Shown one piece after another: positions 1 through 10,658 of a DNA stretch of 64,000 bases. The notes under the pieces are model-generated. The model was not told the origin of the DNA and did no database searches. It was given only the letters and a program-made list of their open reading frames with translations. Numbering within the stretch: the first letter of the stretch is position 1; each line of letters opens with the position of its first letter. This DNA is from Ichthyosporea sp. XGB-2017a. Lineage: Eukaryota; Opisthokonta; Ichthyosporea. Position numbers and translations under genes: made by a program. The stretch is from assembly GCA_002811675.1 (NCBI GenBank), contig PDIM01000058.1, positions 118,746 through 182,745 on the forward strand, given 5' to 3'.

Positions 1-1070
1 TTTTACTCCTCCGACGTACGCTTTACCTATCTTAAGAGGTTAATAATACAGAATTTCCAGGTCTTGTTTTCTCATATCGTACGAAATGCTAAGACATTTC
101 TGTTTTTTCACATACGGGATTCGGGAATACATGCGCATGAGTCATGACTGCTCCCAACCCTTAGCAACCAACGATAGAAATTTTTATTTGCCAAATGCCA
201 TGTGTAGTCGTTGTGTGGGAATACTTGTTGGAACTTGGAGGTTAACCCGCGCCGCCCGCGTCTTTTAAAAGTCTTTGATGGGTTAATTTTCAAAGCTGCC
301 TCTTTCTTAACGCTGGGCTCGCCTCGACTCCTTAGTTGTTGCAATCTTTCCTTTCGCCCCCTTGGTTATTCCGTTTCTTCTGTTCACTTTGTTTTTGTTC
401 GCATGTAGGATTTGACAGTCCCACTTGTTGGTCCTCATTTCCAATGAAGCTTTCAAATAGTTTCAAACTTGCTTCGATTGTTCCACTTGGACCAAGCTCG
501 CTGTTCTGAAGTGTGATATTCCTGCGTTGATCTGGGGCTTTGCAAAGGCATTCTTTTGTAATGGCTTATTAGCATTCCATGCCTATTTATTGTATCCCCG
601 GACTCGAAACGGTTGATTTCAAAAGCTTACCGAAGTAACTCAGAGTACAACATTACAAAGCTTCTATAAGAATACGAGATATTTCAATGCGCGCAAGGTC
701 GTTACTGATAAAGGAGTGTGACCATATGCCCCTTTCGCATCGACATCTTTTTAGTCTGTCGTTCCACGTCGCAACTCGCTACCCAAGTTCCTCCACTCGT
801 CGAGCCGTCGGTGGCAGAGATTCTTTCGAATAGTACATTCTACAGCCCATGCTCCCCGCACATAATATGCTCGAAGAATGTAAGCCAATTTACTCCCACG
901 ATCCCTTGAAAGGGGAGCAAGGAGCCTCTGCACAGTGCTCCGTTCTTCCTTGCTCCCATCTGCTTGTAAGTTGTAGCAGACCCATGCTTGGTGTATTTCT
1001 GCAAATCTTGCTAAGAAATTTGCTTTTATTTTTGCTTTAACCATTTTTTTTCTTATATGTCGTTCCTTTT
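1..1070. other. Intergenic, no gene recognised
   Basis: Only short open frames under 100 codons occur here, and none resembles a known protein. I saw no tRNA, repeat array or convincing promoter. The right edge probably holds the 3' UTR of the minus-strand G8 gene. An exon of a gene lying off the left edge cannot be excluded. Confidence 0.5.
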
Positions 1071-4000
1071 CTATTGAAGGAACCCCACTATCACAAGTAG
1101 AAAGACAATGTAGAAGGGACTTTCCTCGCTAGCTCTTACCCCATGGCTATAAAATCCTCCGAGACAATCTTGACCAAGTTCGGTGTTGACTCCTACAGAA
1201 GAATTTCGGTATTCAAATATGTTTTTGTCCGTCTCCTTCGCTATCAGCCCTAGCTCGTCAATGAAAAACCCGTTATCGCCGTACTTCCACCCCTCGTACT
1301 GTCTAAATACAATCCTTCGAATTCCCGAGCTGATGTCAAGACCCAATTCAGATAAGGGAATTCGTACAACAGACCATTCAGATGCAACAATCAGATGGTT
1401 GCTGATCATGGAAGAATTGATATTAACCCATTGTCCTCCATTTCCTTTAATATCATCCATCTTAATTGAAAGATAAAGAGGGTTGTCGCCAGAAGTTAAT
1501 CCACTTTGATTCTTCTTGGCGTGGAACTGAAGAAAAGTGTACTTTGTAGAATTGGCTTTTGTACCTTCTTTCCAAGATTTTGCTTCAATACTATACCAAT
1601 TGGATTTCGTTAAGCCTATTAAAGCACTGAAATCTCCGCATCGCTTTTCGGTAGTAACATTGTGAGTGGTTGTGATTACCTCTGTGGATTTCGGTAATGT
1701 AAACGAATGCTCCTGATCTGTATATATTGGCATGAAATTATCTGAAGGGTGCAAGCATAATTCTTCACTATCTTCAACAGCTATGACAGGCCCACATTCG
1801 GAATCGTAGGCGCCTTTGGTACATATAATCTGCCCTCTTGCCTGTCCAGTAGGATACTGGACAGTATGGATGCTAACATAAAAGTTACCTTTAGCAAGCT
1901 CAGCATATTGTTTTGTGGAAAGCTTGGCTATCCTTCCTCGAATTGGGTTCTGTGCTGTCGGTAACTCAAACAGAGCGGAGCCTGTCTGTCTGGCTGGGCC
2001 CTGAAAGATGTAAGCGCTGATGACATCGTCACTTGAAATCGTATGCTTGATGTGAAAATACAACTCCTGTGTTTTACGATTATACTGAAACTCGGCTTTT
2101 CCTACAGAAAGAACTTTAGATATATGAACAAGAAAAGCAAAGTGTGGAGAAGTGGTTACATGACATCCTCCAATGTTTGAAGAATAGAATTCGACGTCTT
2201 TGTAGAGATCTACTTGGGGACTTATCATCCTAGGATTTTGCCAGGTATCGGCAGAACATGCACTTCCTGAGCATGGCACTCTAATACTATAGCTGTTCGC
2301 ATTGTCTGTATAGTCTTCAAATCCCCAAATTTTCTTGCCGTTATCTTTGGTGGCTTTCATTTTTATGTGAAGTAGCTGAGAGGCGCGACTATAAAAATAA
2401 AGTTCATCATTTATGTCTTCAATATTCAGAGTTTCCGCCATAGCAACCCCTCCTCTCTTAACCTCAGTGGGTGGGACTGGGTACGGAAGGGCGACATGAA
2501 CCCACTCCCCGGGGGCCAAACCTCTACTAAGTAGAGTAACAGACGGTGGCATTGGATGACCATCAGCGAATCTAAATGTGTAGGACTCTCCGCTCAAAAC
2601 ATTTGACACATAAGACGTTGGCGCACCGCTACCCTTTTGTCGACCAACAATGTTCTTCCAGGTACTGTTACTAGCCGATTCACCTAGTCTGTGTAGGGTA
2701 GCTTTGTATGGAAACATGTCTGAGTCCAATGCATTTTTAAACTCTGTTTGCTCGACATCGTCATTTGAAAGCTCAAGAAAAGTGTAATGTCTAAATGTGG
2801 GTGGACATTTGTAAGCATTCCACTCTTTCACAAGCTCGCAACCTTCATAAGCCATCCATGTATCATTAGATATAACCCATCCATTTCGGTATCCAGTCAC
2901 AGATCCATCCACGTCCATGAAGTTAACATTCATAGGTCCATCACGTGCAATTTTGTTTTGGTAACTTGTGGGGAACTCTTCGATGTAGAATCGGTTACTT
3001 TCATCCATGAACTGAATACCTTTCATCTGATTTCGTGGCTGTAAAACAAAGGCCCCATTCCTTAAAACCGAAAAGGCACCTGCTTTACGGAAGCTGTTCG
3101 AAAAAAATCCTTTAAATTTAATGTTCTGGAAATAGCTCGGCCCCATGGAATCATATCCCAGAGCTCCTAAAATAGGAAACTCATTAGACCAAGGTATGGG
3201 ACGGCTTACATTCATATCTGGGAGCCATTTGACGTGAACGGGATTACCTTTGTTGCCACTTTCACCAACAATGAGTGTATCGCGGACGATGCCAGGGAAA
3301 GTTGGGTTCAGAACACCACCAGTATTCCCAAGAAGTTTACTGTTCTGTAGAACAATGTGGTCCCCCCGGGCCCAGAAGCCAAACTTGCGACACTTATACG
3401 CTAAGAATTGATCAAATATTGCATCAACTTCCTGGGATCCCCAACTATTAAAGGGCTGCTTGTATGGAGGAGAACGTGGGGTGTATGTTGCATGAACAAT
3501 AGTCCCATCCGGATTCTGGCCGTCATCAATCATGGCGCCGAATTCATACATTGAATGAGCAACGTTTCCTTTAAATTCGAGTAAGGGTAAATACCTAGGT
3601 CTTACAGTTTCTGTCTTCGAATACTTTTCTGTGGATAAGCCATTTGGAAATTCAGGAAGAGAGTACCAGAAGCCAATAAAGGAGTCTACAGCTACATTGC
3701 CAACCAATCGATTATTAGGATTTGTTATCCAATACACAGATGGTCGGTTTTCACTGGGTATTAAGCGGCCATTAATGACTTCTTTCACAACTGCTCCAAA
3801 ATTGTTAAGGAAGATATTTTTTTGCTCAGCACCATCTTCAAGAAAATATCCGTGACCAATGATATCGTAGATCACATTGTCTTCAACTAATATGTTATCG
3901 GAATCATGAATAACTACACCTCTTTGAAAAGAATGGTGGATCGAGCATCCTTTAACGTAGTGTGAGAAGTTAGAAGTTATATTATTACCAGTCTGATGAA

Positions 4001-4967
4001 AGTGAATTGGATATCTTCCTAAAACTTCCTTTTGACCAAAGTTCGCTATTTCAACACTTGAAAATTTGGCTTCTTTAGCTGCTCGAATCATGATATGAGC
4101 CCCAAACATATCCTTTGCGCTGTCATTTCTCCATAATCCCTCCTTAAAATCCGAGGAAGATTGAGTAGATGTAAATAAAATATTTCGTGTGAGCGATGCA
4201 ACTTCACCTCTTTCGTCCTCTTTTCCATAGTGCATGAATGAAAGGCTGGAATTAAGAAAGAGTTCAGTATCATCTCCACTTTTACCTGTCACGGTTTTCA
4301 GTTCCGTTTGAAATTCATATCCTTCCTTTTCCATCCAATATTGATTTGGCCCAAAGTCCGTGGAAGAAATGACAATCAAGTCACCTACCTGCCATCCAGT
4401 TCCACCAGGGGCTACAGAAACAGAAGAGGCTTCCTTTTCCGCAGTGGCTCTTAGTCTAGTCCAAACCCTTCTTGAATTATCTCCAATCACACTTATACTG
4501 CCTCCACTAGAAACAGCAATCCCTTTCACTCCTAAATCAGCTCCATCAGCAGGATCAATCCCCATAGGGGCTAAAGTGCCCGAGCTGAATTCATTTCGAG
4601 AACCATAAAAGTTGACATGTACTTTGTTTCTAACAGGACACTCTTCACTACCGATCTGAAGCTTACCGGAGGCAGTCACATGAATAAACTGAGTATTCAA
4701 TGACAAAAGGTCTGGAGAGATTGAAAATTTTAAAGTGCCATCTATCTGTATTGATCTTAATCCCGGAGGGGACTTAACCAACACCACTGTTTCTCCAACA
4801 GGGATAATCACATCATCACCCTGGCCAGGAATGGAATTACTAAGCCAAGTACTGGGTGAACTCCATAGCGCATCACCACTCGCTATTTCACATTGAGCAT
4901 CGGCGTGGAAATTCAAACTTCCAAAAACGAACAAAATGGAGATTAAAAATTGGCCGTGATACTTCAT
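1071..4967 (-). CDS. CEMIP/TMEM2-like G8-domain protein with a CHRD domain, probably GPI-anchored
   Basis: A single 1298-residue frame starts at an ATG. Residues 1-24 form a signal peptide ending near HADA. A G8 domain follows (about 25-130; GDDVIIP, then IDGTLKF and GKLQIGSEECP). Next is a right-handed beta-helix region of the CEMIP/TMEM2 type, with a WQVGDLIVISST motif and later YPIHFH, SIHHSFQRGVVIHDSDN and GHGYFLEDGAE. These motifs are typical of metazoan cell-surface hyaluronidase relatives. A CHRD-like domain (FQYNRKTQELYFHIKHT to PTGQARGQIIC) lies in the C-terminal third. The protein ends in a short hydrophobic stretch (FYIVFLLVIVGFLQ) after small polar residues, which fits a GPI signal. 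The family handles extracellular polysaccharide, but hyaluronan cleavage by this protein is not shown. No intron is seen. The unusual points are the CHRD addition and the lack of the type II anchor found in TMEM2. Confidence 0.85.
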   Translation of the reverse strand: MKYHGQFLISILFVFGSLNFHADAQCEIASGDALWSSPSTWLSNSIPGQGDDVIIPVGETVVLVKSPPGLRSIQIDGTLKFSISPDLLSLNTQFIHVTASGKLQIGSEECPVRNKVHVNFYGSRNEFSSGTLAPMGIDPADGADLGVKGIAVSSGGSISVIGDNSRRVWTRLRATAEKEASSVSVAPGGTGWQVGDLIVISSTDFGPNQYWMEKEGYEFQTELKTVTGKSGDDTELFLNSSLSFMHYGKEDERGEVASLTRNILFTSTQSSSDFKEGLWRNDSAKDMFGAHIMIRAAKEAKFSSVEIANFGQKEVLGRYPIHFHQTGNNITSNFSHYVKGCSIHHSFQRGVVIHDSDNILVEDNVIYDIIGHGYFLEDGAEQKNIFLNNFGAVVKEVINGRLIPSENRPSVYWITNPNNRLVGNVAVDSFIGFWYSLPEFPNGLSTEKYSKTETVRPRYLPLLEFKGNVAHSMYEFGAMIDDGQNPDGTIVHATYTPRSPPYKQPFNSWGSQEVDAIFDQFLAYKCRKFGFWARGDHIVLQNSKLLGNTGGVLNPTFPGIVRDTLIVGESGNKGNPVHVKWLPDMNVSRPIPWSNEFPILGALGYDSMGPSYFQNIKFKGFFSNSFRKAGAFSVLRNGAFVLQPRNQMKGIQFMDESNRFYIEEFPTSYQNKIARDGPMNVNFMDVDGSVTGYRNGWVISNDTWMAYEGCELVKEWNAYKCPPTFRHYTFLELSNDDVEQTEFKNALDSDMFPYKATLHRLGESASNSTWKNIVGRQKGSGAPTSYVSNVLSGESYTFRFADGHPMPPSVTLLSRGLAPGEWVHVALPYPVPPTEVKRGGVAMAETLNIEDINDELYFYSRASQLLHIKMKATKDNGKKIWGFEDYTDNANSYSIRVPCSGSACSADTWQNPRMISPQVDLYKDVEFYSSNIGGCHVTTSPHFAFLVHISKVLSVGKAEFQYNRKTQELYFHIKHTISSDDVISAYIFQGPARQTGSALFELPTAQNPIRGRIAKLSTKQYAELAKGNFYVSIHTVQYPTGQARGQIICTKGAYDSECGPVIAVEDSEELCLHPSDNFMPIYTDQEHSFTLPKSTEVITTTHNVTTEKRCGDFSALIGLTKSNWYSIEAKSWKEGTKANSTKYTFLQFHAKKNQSGLTSGDNPLYLSIKMDDIKGNGGQWVNINSSMISNHLIVASEWSVVRIPLSELGLDISSGIRRIVFRQYEGWKYGDNGFFIDELGLIAKETDKNIFEYRNSSVGVNTELGQDCLGGFYSHGVRASEESPFYIVFLLVIVGFLQ

Positions 4968-5578
4968 AGTTTATTAAGTTTTTCTTCAAAATCCGGAAAG
5001 GAAGCAATTTACTGAAATCAATCCCCCCACCCCCCCCAAAAAAAAAAAGAAACAAAACAAAAGATTTTCTTTAAAAGCAAGCATTCTTTATAACTTGTAA
5101 ATGCTATTCAGGGTGATTCTCTTTCTTACAAAAAGAAGCATTAAGGTTGAAACACGGGAGCTTGGCAAAGCTAGCCCGAATGATAATAAAAGACAGTTCC
5201 ACCAATCACAATGTGCGTACGGTGTGGTAACCATGCCAAATGGGGTAAACTGAGGTTTTCAGAATTATTTTTAGAAAAACATAGCGAATACAAACTCAAT
5301 TTTGACAGTGTTCATGTATTGGTTGACTGTTGAATTTGGTGCTTATTTATACTTTAGGCAATGGCGCAGATGGACGTTTGCGAACGTGCTTTTCTTTCCG
5401 ACTGCACATCTTTTTGTTTTAGTCCTTGTTCCAAAATGTACATCGTCTAGTAAAGGCATTGTTTATTCCATCTATTTATAATGCTCAAGCTTTTATGTAA
5501 TATGAAAGCATTCCTTTTAATTGTTGACAGTTAAAACTTTTCTATCATATTTGTTTTCGGGCATTGGCCTTGTGCCAT
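4968..5578. other. Intergenic between two minus-strand genes
   Basis: This holds the likely promoter and 5' UTR of the G8 gene and the 3' end of the thaumatin-like gene. A C8/A9 homopolymer junction lies at about 5030-5050. No coding frame or RNA gene was recognised. Confidence 0.5.
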
Positions 5579-6715
5579 TTAAGGGGTTTTCCATGGACTG
5601 ATGGGAGTTTTGTTTGGCAGGTTTGCAAAGCGTCCAATACTAATGGCCAAACCATCCGCTCCATTGATGTCATCATTGGCAATAGAATCATCAATAGAAA
5701 ATGAATAAGCGTGATTGTTGACATAGCAGTCGCTTTTATGATCCCCATGAATAAAGCTAGAGTATGGGAACAAACAGTATGTCTCCTCGTATTCTGGGAA
5801 TATATATTTGTAATTGCCATCGGAGATATCCTTTCCAGAAATACCTCTCATTACACCAATATAGTGACTTTTCACTTCACTCTCATTAATTGGATGCCCA
5901 GGAATAGCAGCATATCCAAGGATGTAGGAAAACCGTTGCTGAGCGGTCATACCGTTTTGACTAGGAAATGCATCCAACACTATGCCCACCGACTTTTGAA
6001 ATTCAAGGCACGCTGCTTTACCACGAGGTTCAGGATTGTCACACTTTTTCGTGTTGTTCTGCCAGTCCAGCCACTTGCTAATGAACTTCATTTGCTTGTC
6101 TTTCAATCCATCCTGCACAACACCACCATCTATCATGAAATTTTGTCCTCCTGGTATTCTTCCGTTCGGGTATTGAGGCCAGTCAGCACTATCTATAAAA
6201 CACCCGAGAGCTTTTTTTGTTTGTGATTCATTGCTTTCTTCGGGGCTGCCTATGTAAGGGGAGCCCACATTGTTAGTGGTCGCCTCGGCACTGAGAGGAA
6301 GAGGCCCGTACGAATCCACAAATGAAATGTCAAAGTCGACCAATTTCGGGCTATCGCTGACCGTAAACTCGAGCAGCTGGCCATAATCACCACCAGGAGC
6401 GGGCAATGGAAAGGTTGGGATTGGCTTGTTACCAAAGTAGACACGTCCTCCACCCGTGCAATTGTGAGCCACCATGTCAAAATCAACATTGCTGTGCGCA
6501 GGAATAGACCCATTTCCACATGAATGCTGATCTTTCCAGAACATGAAATACGTTTCAGTGTCCAAGTTGTTGTGCATGACAAAAATATGGGACTGGTTGC
6601 TTCCCCTGAGCAACTCCCGACTCAACTCCCGACTCACAGCGGGGCTGCTGAAAAGGACCACTATAAAAAAAGTGGAAAAGAGCACAACACTTAAACAAAA
6701 CGGATGGTTCGGCAT
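5579..6715 (-). CDS. Secreted protein, probably thaumatin-like/GH64-like fold
   Basis: A 378-residue frame with an ATG start. Residues 8-27 form a hydrophobic signal peptide (LSVVLFSTFFIVVLFSSPAVS). The mature part is rich in Asn-X-Ser/Thr sites and has several cysteines. The C-terminal part contains a Cys-Tyr-Val-Asn-Asn motif followed by AYSFSIDDSIAND and a closing small beta segment. That arrangement recalls the Y-A-(Y/F)-x-x-D-D region near the end of thaumatin-like proteins and GH64 beta-1,3-glucanases. If this is right, the protein would bind or cut beta-glucan outside the cell. The assignment rests on this motif and overall length only, and no catalytic pair is established. It runs in the same direction as the downstream G8 gene, about 600 bp away. 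Confidence 0.45.
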   Translation of the reverse strand: MPNHPFCLSVVLFSTFFIVVLFSSPAVSRELSRELLRGSNQSHIFVMHNNLDTETYFMFWKDQHSCGNGSIPAHSNVDFDMVAHNCTGGGRVYFGNKPIPTFPLPAPGGDYGQLLEFTVSDSPKLVDFDISFVDSYGPLPLSAEATTNNVGSPYIGSPEESNESQTKKALGCFIDSADWPQYPNGRIPGGQNFMIDGGVVQDGLKDKQMKFISKWLDWQNNTKKCDNPEPRGKAACLEFQKSVGIVLDAFPSQNGMTAQQRFSYILGYAAIPGHPINESEVKSHYIGVMRGISGKDISDGNYKYIFPEYEETYCLFPYSSFIHGDHKSDCYVNNHAYSFSIDDSIANDDINGADGLAISIGRFANLPNKTPISPWKTP

Positions 6716-8714
6716 TCTCCTTGATCAAATTGATTTTGTCTTTCTTATATTGTAAGCTTCTTTACAACGAAATAATGTTAATCAAGTTTATGATTTGCTT
6801 TAAACCCGATGACATGATGAACTTCTTTTATAGTTGAATTGAGAAGAGAATAAGAGACTTAAAAGGCAGAATCAATTCTAGGCTTCTAGGACAAACACAG
6901 AATTCAGAGGAGCAGTGCGGAGCACACTGTTTAATTCCACATGAGCTTTCCACGCAGTTGACCAATACCCAAATTTATGCAGTCGCAAAGTTAGATGGGG
7001 GGGCCCCAATTACCACCTCAGGCAACCACATCCTCATACGTCACAGTTTTGGAACGCTTTGGAAAGTGCAATAGAATACACAAGTGTGGCCTTGGCAATG
7101 GTCCGTCATTGTTATCACACTTGTAAAGACATACCATGTACATCATAGAAATGCAATTTCGAATGCAATGCATTCCCTACCTCAATGCTTAAAGACATTA
7201 AAGCTGCTGTCTTTGATCATGTAATAGTGCTGTTGTTGATGTTTACACTCAAGATAATTAATTAACGGGGGAAGAAGACCTCATCTACAAAAAGATAAAC
7301 AGTGGTTTCGGTTTCAAAGTTGCATTTATTGATTCAGGATTGCTTCACCATAAAATTAACAAATGCAAAAGCCAATACTGTAATGTACCGTATTTTGCTG
7401 CTTGTTTTGATTTTAACTTTTTGATTTTCTTTTTTTGGATTTGTTGCAGTGACTTTCATTGTTTATGTTTGTCTGTTATCATGCGTTTGTTGTTATTTAA
7501 GGCGCTCGCGCTCCCTTCACGTGACGCGATCTTTTCATATAGACTTTTTAGCAAGCTTTGACTTACTTAAAAGCTAAAAGCGTCTATAGATGGAAGTGAC
7601 GACAGCAGTGACTCATAATTGTGGGAAAATCGATGAATTCACAGCATGTCGGCCGCTAAAAAAGAATACAAAGCCTCTTTGCGTTGCTACCATGTGTCCG
7701 GCTCCTTGATTACTTTATCATTTGCTATTGAGTGTACAACACGGTCGGCGAAAGGTCACCCTTGCAATACGATTCTTCTTTCATAAATCTCTGGTCTGAG
7801 TCTAGGTCCTCGCATTTCAGTTCCACGTTGGTGTTGGCCATCCAGGCCAAATGCCAATGAAGCCAGGAATGAAACTGTAAAAGAAATAAAAGGAATAGCG
7901 ATATAATGAGGAGACATGGTCAGGCCTCTACTCCATTCAGTCCCATACTAACTTACTGAGAAAGGTGGCGCTGCTTTATGCCCCTGCGTCTGTAGGTGAC
8001 TGGAAGAATTAACCACCCTCCTCAATCAACAAATAGCAAAACGTAGACTCGAAGAAACCAGACAGTCTTCAGGCGAAAATTTGGGAAGGACGACAGTAAA
8101 GAAAACAACTACAAATTACCAGGCACCAGCTGATCGCTGAATTATGAAGACGCCAGAAGGAGGAAGAGAAGTTAGGTGTAGCTTTACAGGAGCCTGGAGG
8201 GTTACGTAAGAGGATGCTAGTCCACTGATGTATTGAAGCTTCAATTCTGGCACAAAGGACCCTCCTCCCTCTATTTCTATAAATAAACACATCATTTAAA
8301 ACATTGCCTTATATATTATTGTTTATAAAATAATAAAGCAAATTGATGTTCATGCTGTATCTATCAAGGACCAATTCTGTAATTTTGTTGTCTTTAATTA
8401 TAACTAAAATTATACTTCTACAGACTGCATGAATTATTGGGCTCCTCATGCTGATCCTTTGTAACACCCTGCCCTGATAGTCGGTTAATCCTGTTGAAAA
8501 CGAGGAGGGAAAGGCGGCTAGCTTTGGAATCTCTTAGCTAACTACATGAATGCTTGACAAATAGAAGAGATCGATATTGTCCACAGTCCAACGAGATTAT
8601 AAGTAAAACGTACTGTGAGCTGGCATATAGAACCAAAGCCAGAAAAGGGGAGGGGAGACAACAGGGTTCTTCCTATAAATTCGTTTTATTAAATCTGGTA
8701 GTCTCATATTAATC
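6716..8714. other. 2 kb intergenic, nothing recognised
   Basis: This separates the divergent thaumatin-like gene (minus) and the unknown 647-residue gene (plus). It contains only short frames without recognisable similarity. The outer few hundred bases on each side presumably hold promoters. No tRNA or transposon ends were seen. Confidence 0.45.
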
Positions 8715-10658
8715 ATGTTTCGAAAAACTGCACACCTGGGAGTGACTGCAAACTCAAGCAATGGAATCACCGAATGGGGAATGCGGTACTTGCGGAGAAC
8801 GGGGCTCACAAATTCTGCACACTACATGGAAATGTTGGATGTACTGGAGCAATACTGGTCTGCTTGTAAATTGCAAGACATGGGTATTTTAAGAGATGAT
8901 GAAAGAACTGCATTCTATGGACTTTTAGGGAAATTGCTTTACTTAATTGCGTCAAGCAAGAACTATATTAAGCGCGTCAAAGACTTGGAGGAGGTTTACA
9001 AATGGTTCTCGCAGCACCGAAATTTCTTTGTTAAACCTTTGGAAGTGAAAGTCACTTGTCTAGCTATTGGGGATTGTGAGGATGATACCTTGCAAGAGGT
9101 CATGAAGGGAGGTGATTATGTAAATTATAACTTAAAAAGAAAGCCTATTCCAAGAGAATCAGCATCCCCTTCATCAAGAATGCCAATGAAACTCCCTGGC
9201 ATCCAGGGAAACAGAATGTCAGTTGATCGCCGGGTAGCAACTGCACCTTCGACACAAAAATTGCAGGAATCTTTGTACTCTTCAAGATGCATGTCTAGAC
9301 GAACTTCGAGAAATAGTTCGAGGTTATCATGCGAAAACCCAGAAGATTTTATTAATGTAATCACGAATATTAGCAGTTTTGACTATGTCAGGAGCAATGG
9401 TAGGGGCGATATGTCAACAAAGCAGAAAGAAAATGAATCTAAACAAAGACCAAAATCCAGAATTGGTTTGAATCAGCATGGAGAAGCATTTAGAGTTCTA
9501 CCCACATCCTACTTTGCTTCGAAAATTGCGACAATGGGGAGCTCTGAAGGGGAAACTGTAAACAAAGCAAAAGCCGGTGAAACAGTAAAAGCTGAAAACA
9601 AAGGTTTTGAAGTCGAAAAGACAAATGATATCGTTGATATCAGCAATGAAAGCTCAAGAAGTAATGAAATGCAGTCTTATGCTGTGCAGAAAAATCGAGG
9701 GCAAAAAAAGCAGAGACCACGCACTACTCCCTTGAGGGATGGTAGACAAACAGAAACATTCTTCAGATCCCAAAACGCTCCAAAGCCCCACTTTTTTCAA
9801 CCAATAATACCAATGGGAACGGCTGATTTAGAGCTTGTTGGTCACCCAGACAATCCGTCTGTTCTTAAACGAATGAGAGGCAGGAAGCAGTCCGAAACTA
9901 TCAAATTAGACGGGAAAAGAGCACATGTTTTCCAGAATCCATGCGTGGCAGCTAAGACAGACGAAGACGCTCTAAAATCGCACAGGTTTACCTCAAGATT
10001 ACCTGTAAAACACAGAACCACGGTATTGAATGGCAGAGCTCACTTGGATAGTCGAATAGGCTCGCGCACAATCCATCAGTACGCTAAAGGCGAAGGTTCA
10101 GATGATCCTAAGCTAGAAGAGGCAAGTGGAAGGGAAGTCGCAGCTGAGAGTAAAGGGGATAAAAGTGAGGACAGTGTAAATGACTCTAAAGCAAACAATG
10201 GCGCGGAAAGTACAGCTGCTGAAAAGGCACAAGAGGGCCCTGACAGCATGACCGAGGACGCCGAAAAGGGAAGCATTGGGGAAGAGGGCGCGACTAAAGT
10301 GTCGGAAAACCAAAACATCCCGGACGAAACAGCTCCAGAAGATGCGGATAGCTCAACAAAAAGCAATTTAGATAATGGAGGGGACGAAGGTGGGGACCAG
10401 GGAAAGAGTGGGGAACTCACAGAAGGGGCTGGGGGTGAAGGGACATCAGGCGCTGAAGAGGCTAAGGCATTCCAAACTGAAAATGTAGAAGAATCTAATC
10501 CAGCTTTGCAAGCGAAAACCGATCAAGTAGAAGAAGACGTTCAAGGCGAGGCAGATGGAGTCCCTACAGAGGAAAACAAAGAGCCACCAGAAAGTTCAAG
10601 TGAAATTCCGGAAGGAGATGGAGTAGATAAAGGAGAAAATGACGAACTCAAAGAATAA
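8715..10658 (+). CDS. Unknown protein, helical N-terminus and long acidic tail
   Basis: A 647-residue intronless frame starting at an ATG. I do not recognise a family. Residues 1-140 look folded and mostly helical (GMRYLRR, YMEMLDVLEQYW, FYGLLGKLLYLIASSKNYIKRVKDLE). Residues about 145-460 are basic and Ser/Arg/Gln-rich, probably disordered. Residues about 460-647 are strongly acidic (Glu/Asp/Gly/Ala/Ser-rich) and end in ENDELKE. There is no signal peptide or membrane segment. The length and the clean composition change suggest a real gene rather than a chance frame. The shape would suit a scaffold or cytoskeletal adaptor, but no function can be assigned. Confidence 0.7.
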   Translation: MFRKTAHLGVTANSSNGITEWGMRYLRRTGLTNSAHYMEMLDVLEQYWSACKLQDMGILRDDERTAFYGLLGKLLYLIASSKNYIKRVKDLEEVYKWFSQHRNFFVKPLEVKVTCLAIGDCEDDTLQEVMKGGDYVNYNLKRKPIPRESASPSSRMPMKLPGIQGNRMSVDRRVATAPSTQKLQESLYSSRCMSRRTSRNSSRLSCENPEDFINVITNISSFDYVRSNGRGDMSTKQKENESKQRPKSRIGLNQHGEAFRVLPTSYFASKIATMGSSEGETVNKAKAGETVKAENKGFEVEKTNDIVDISNESSRSNEMQSYAVQKNRGQKKQRPRTTPLRDGRQTETFFRSQNAPKPHFFQPIIPMGTADLELVGHPDNPSVLKRMRGRKQSETIKLDGKRAHVFQNPCVAAKTDEDALKSHRFTSRLPVKHRTTVLNGRAHLDSRIGSRTIHQYAKGEGSDDPKLEEASGREVAAESKGDKSEDSVNDSKANNGAESTAAEKAQEGPDSMTEDAEKGSIGEEGATKVSENQNIPDETAPEDADSSTKSNLDNGGDEGGDQGKSGELTEGAGGEGTSGAEEAKAFQTENVEESNPALQAKTDQVEEDVQGEADGVPTEENKEPPESSSEIPEGDGVDKGENDELKE

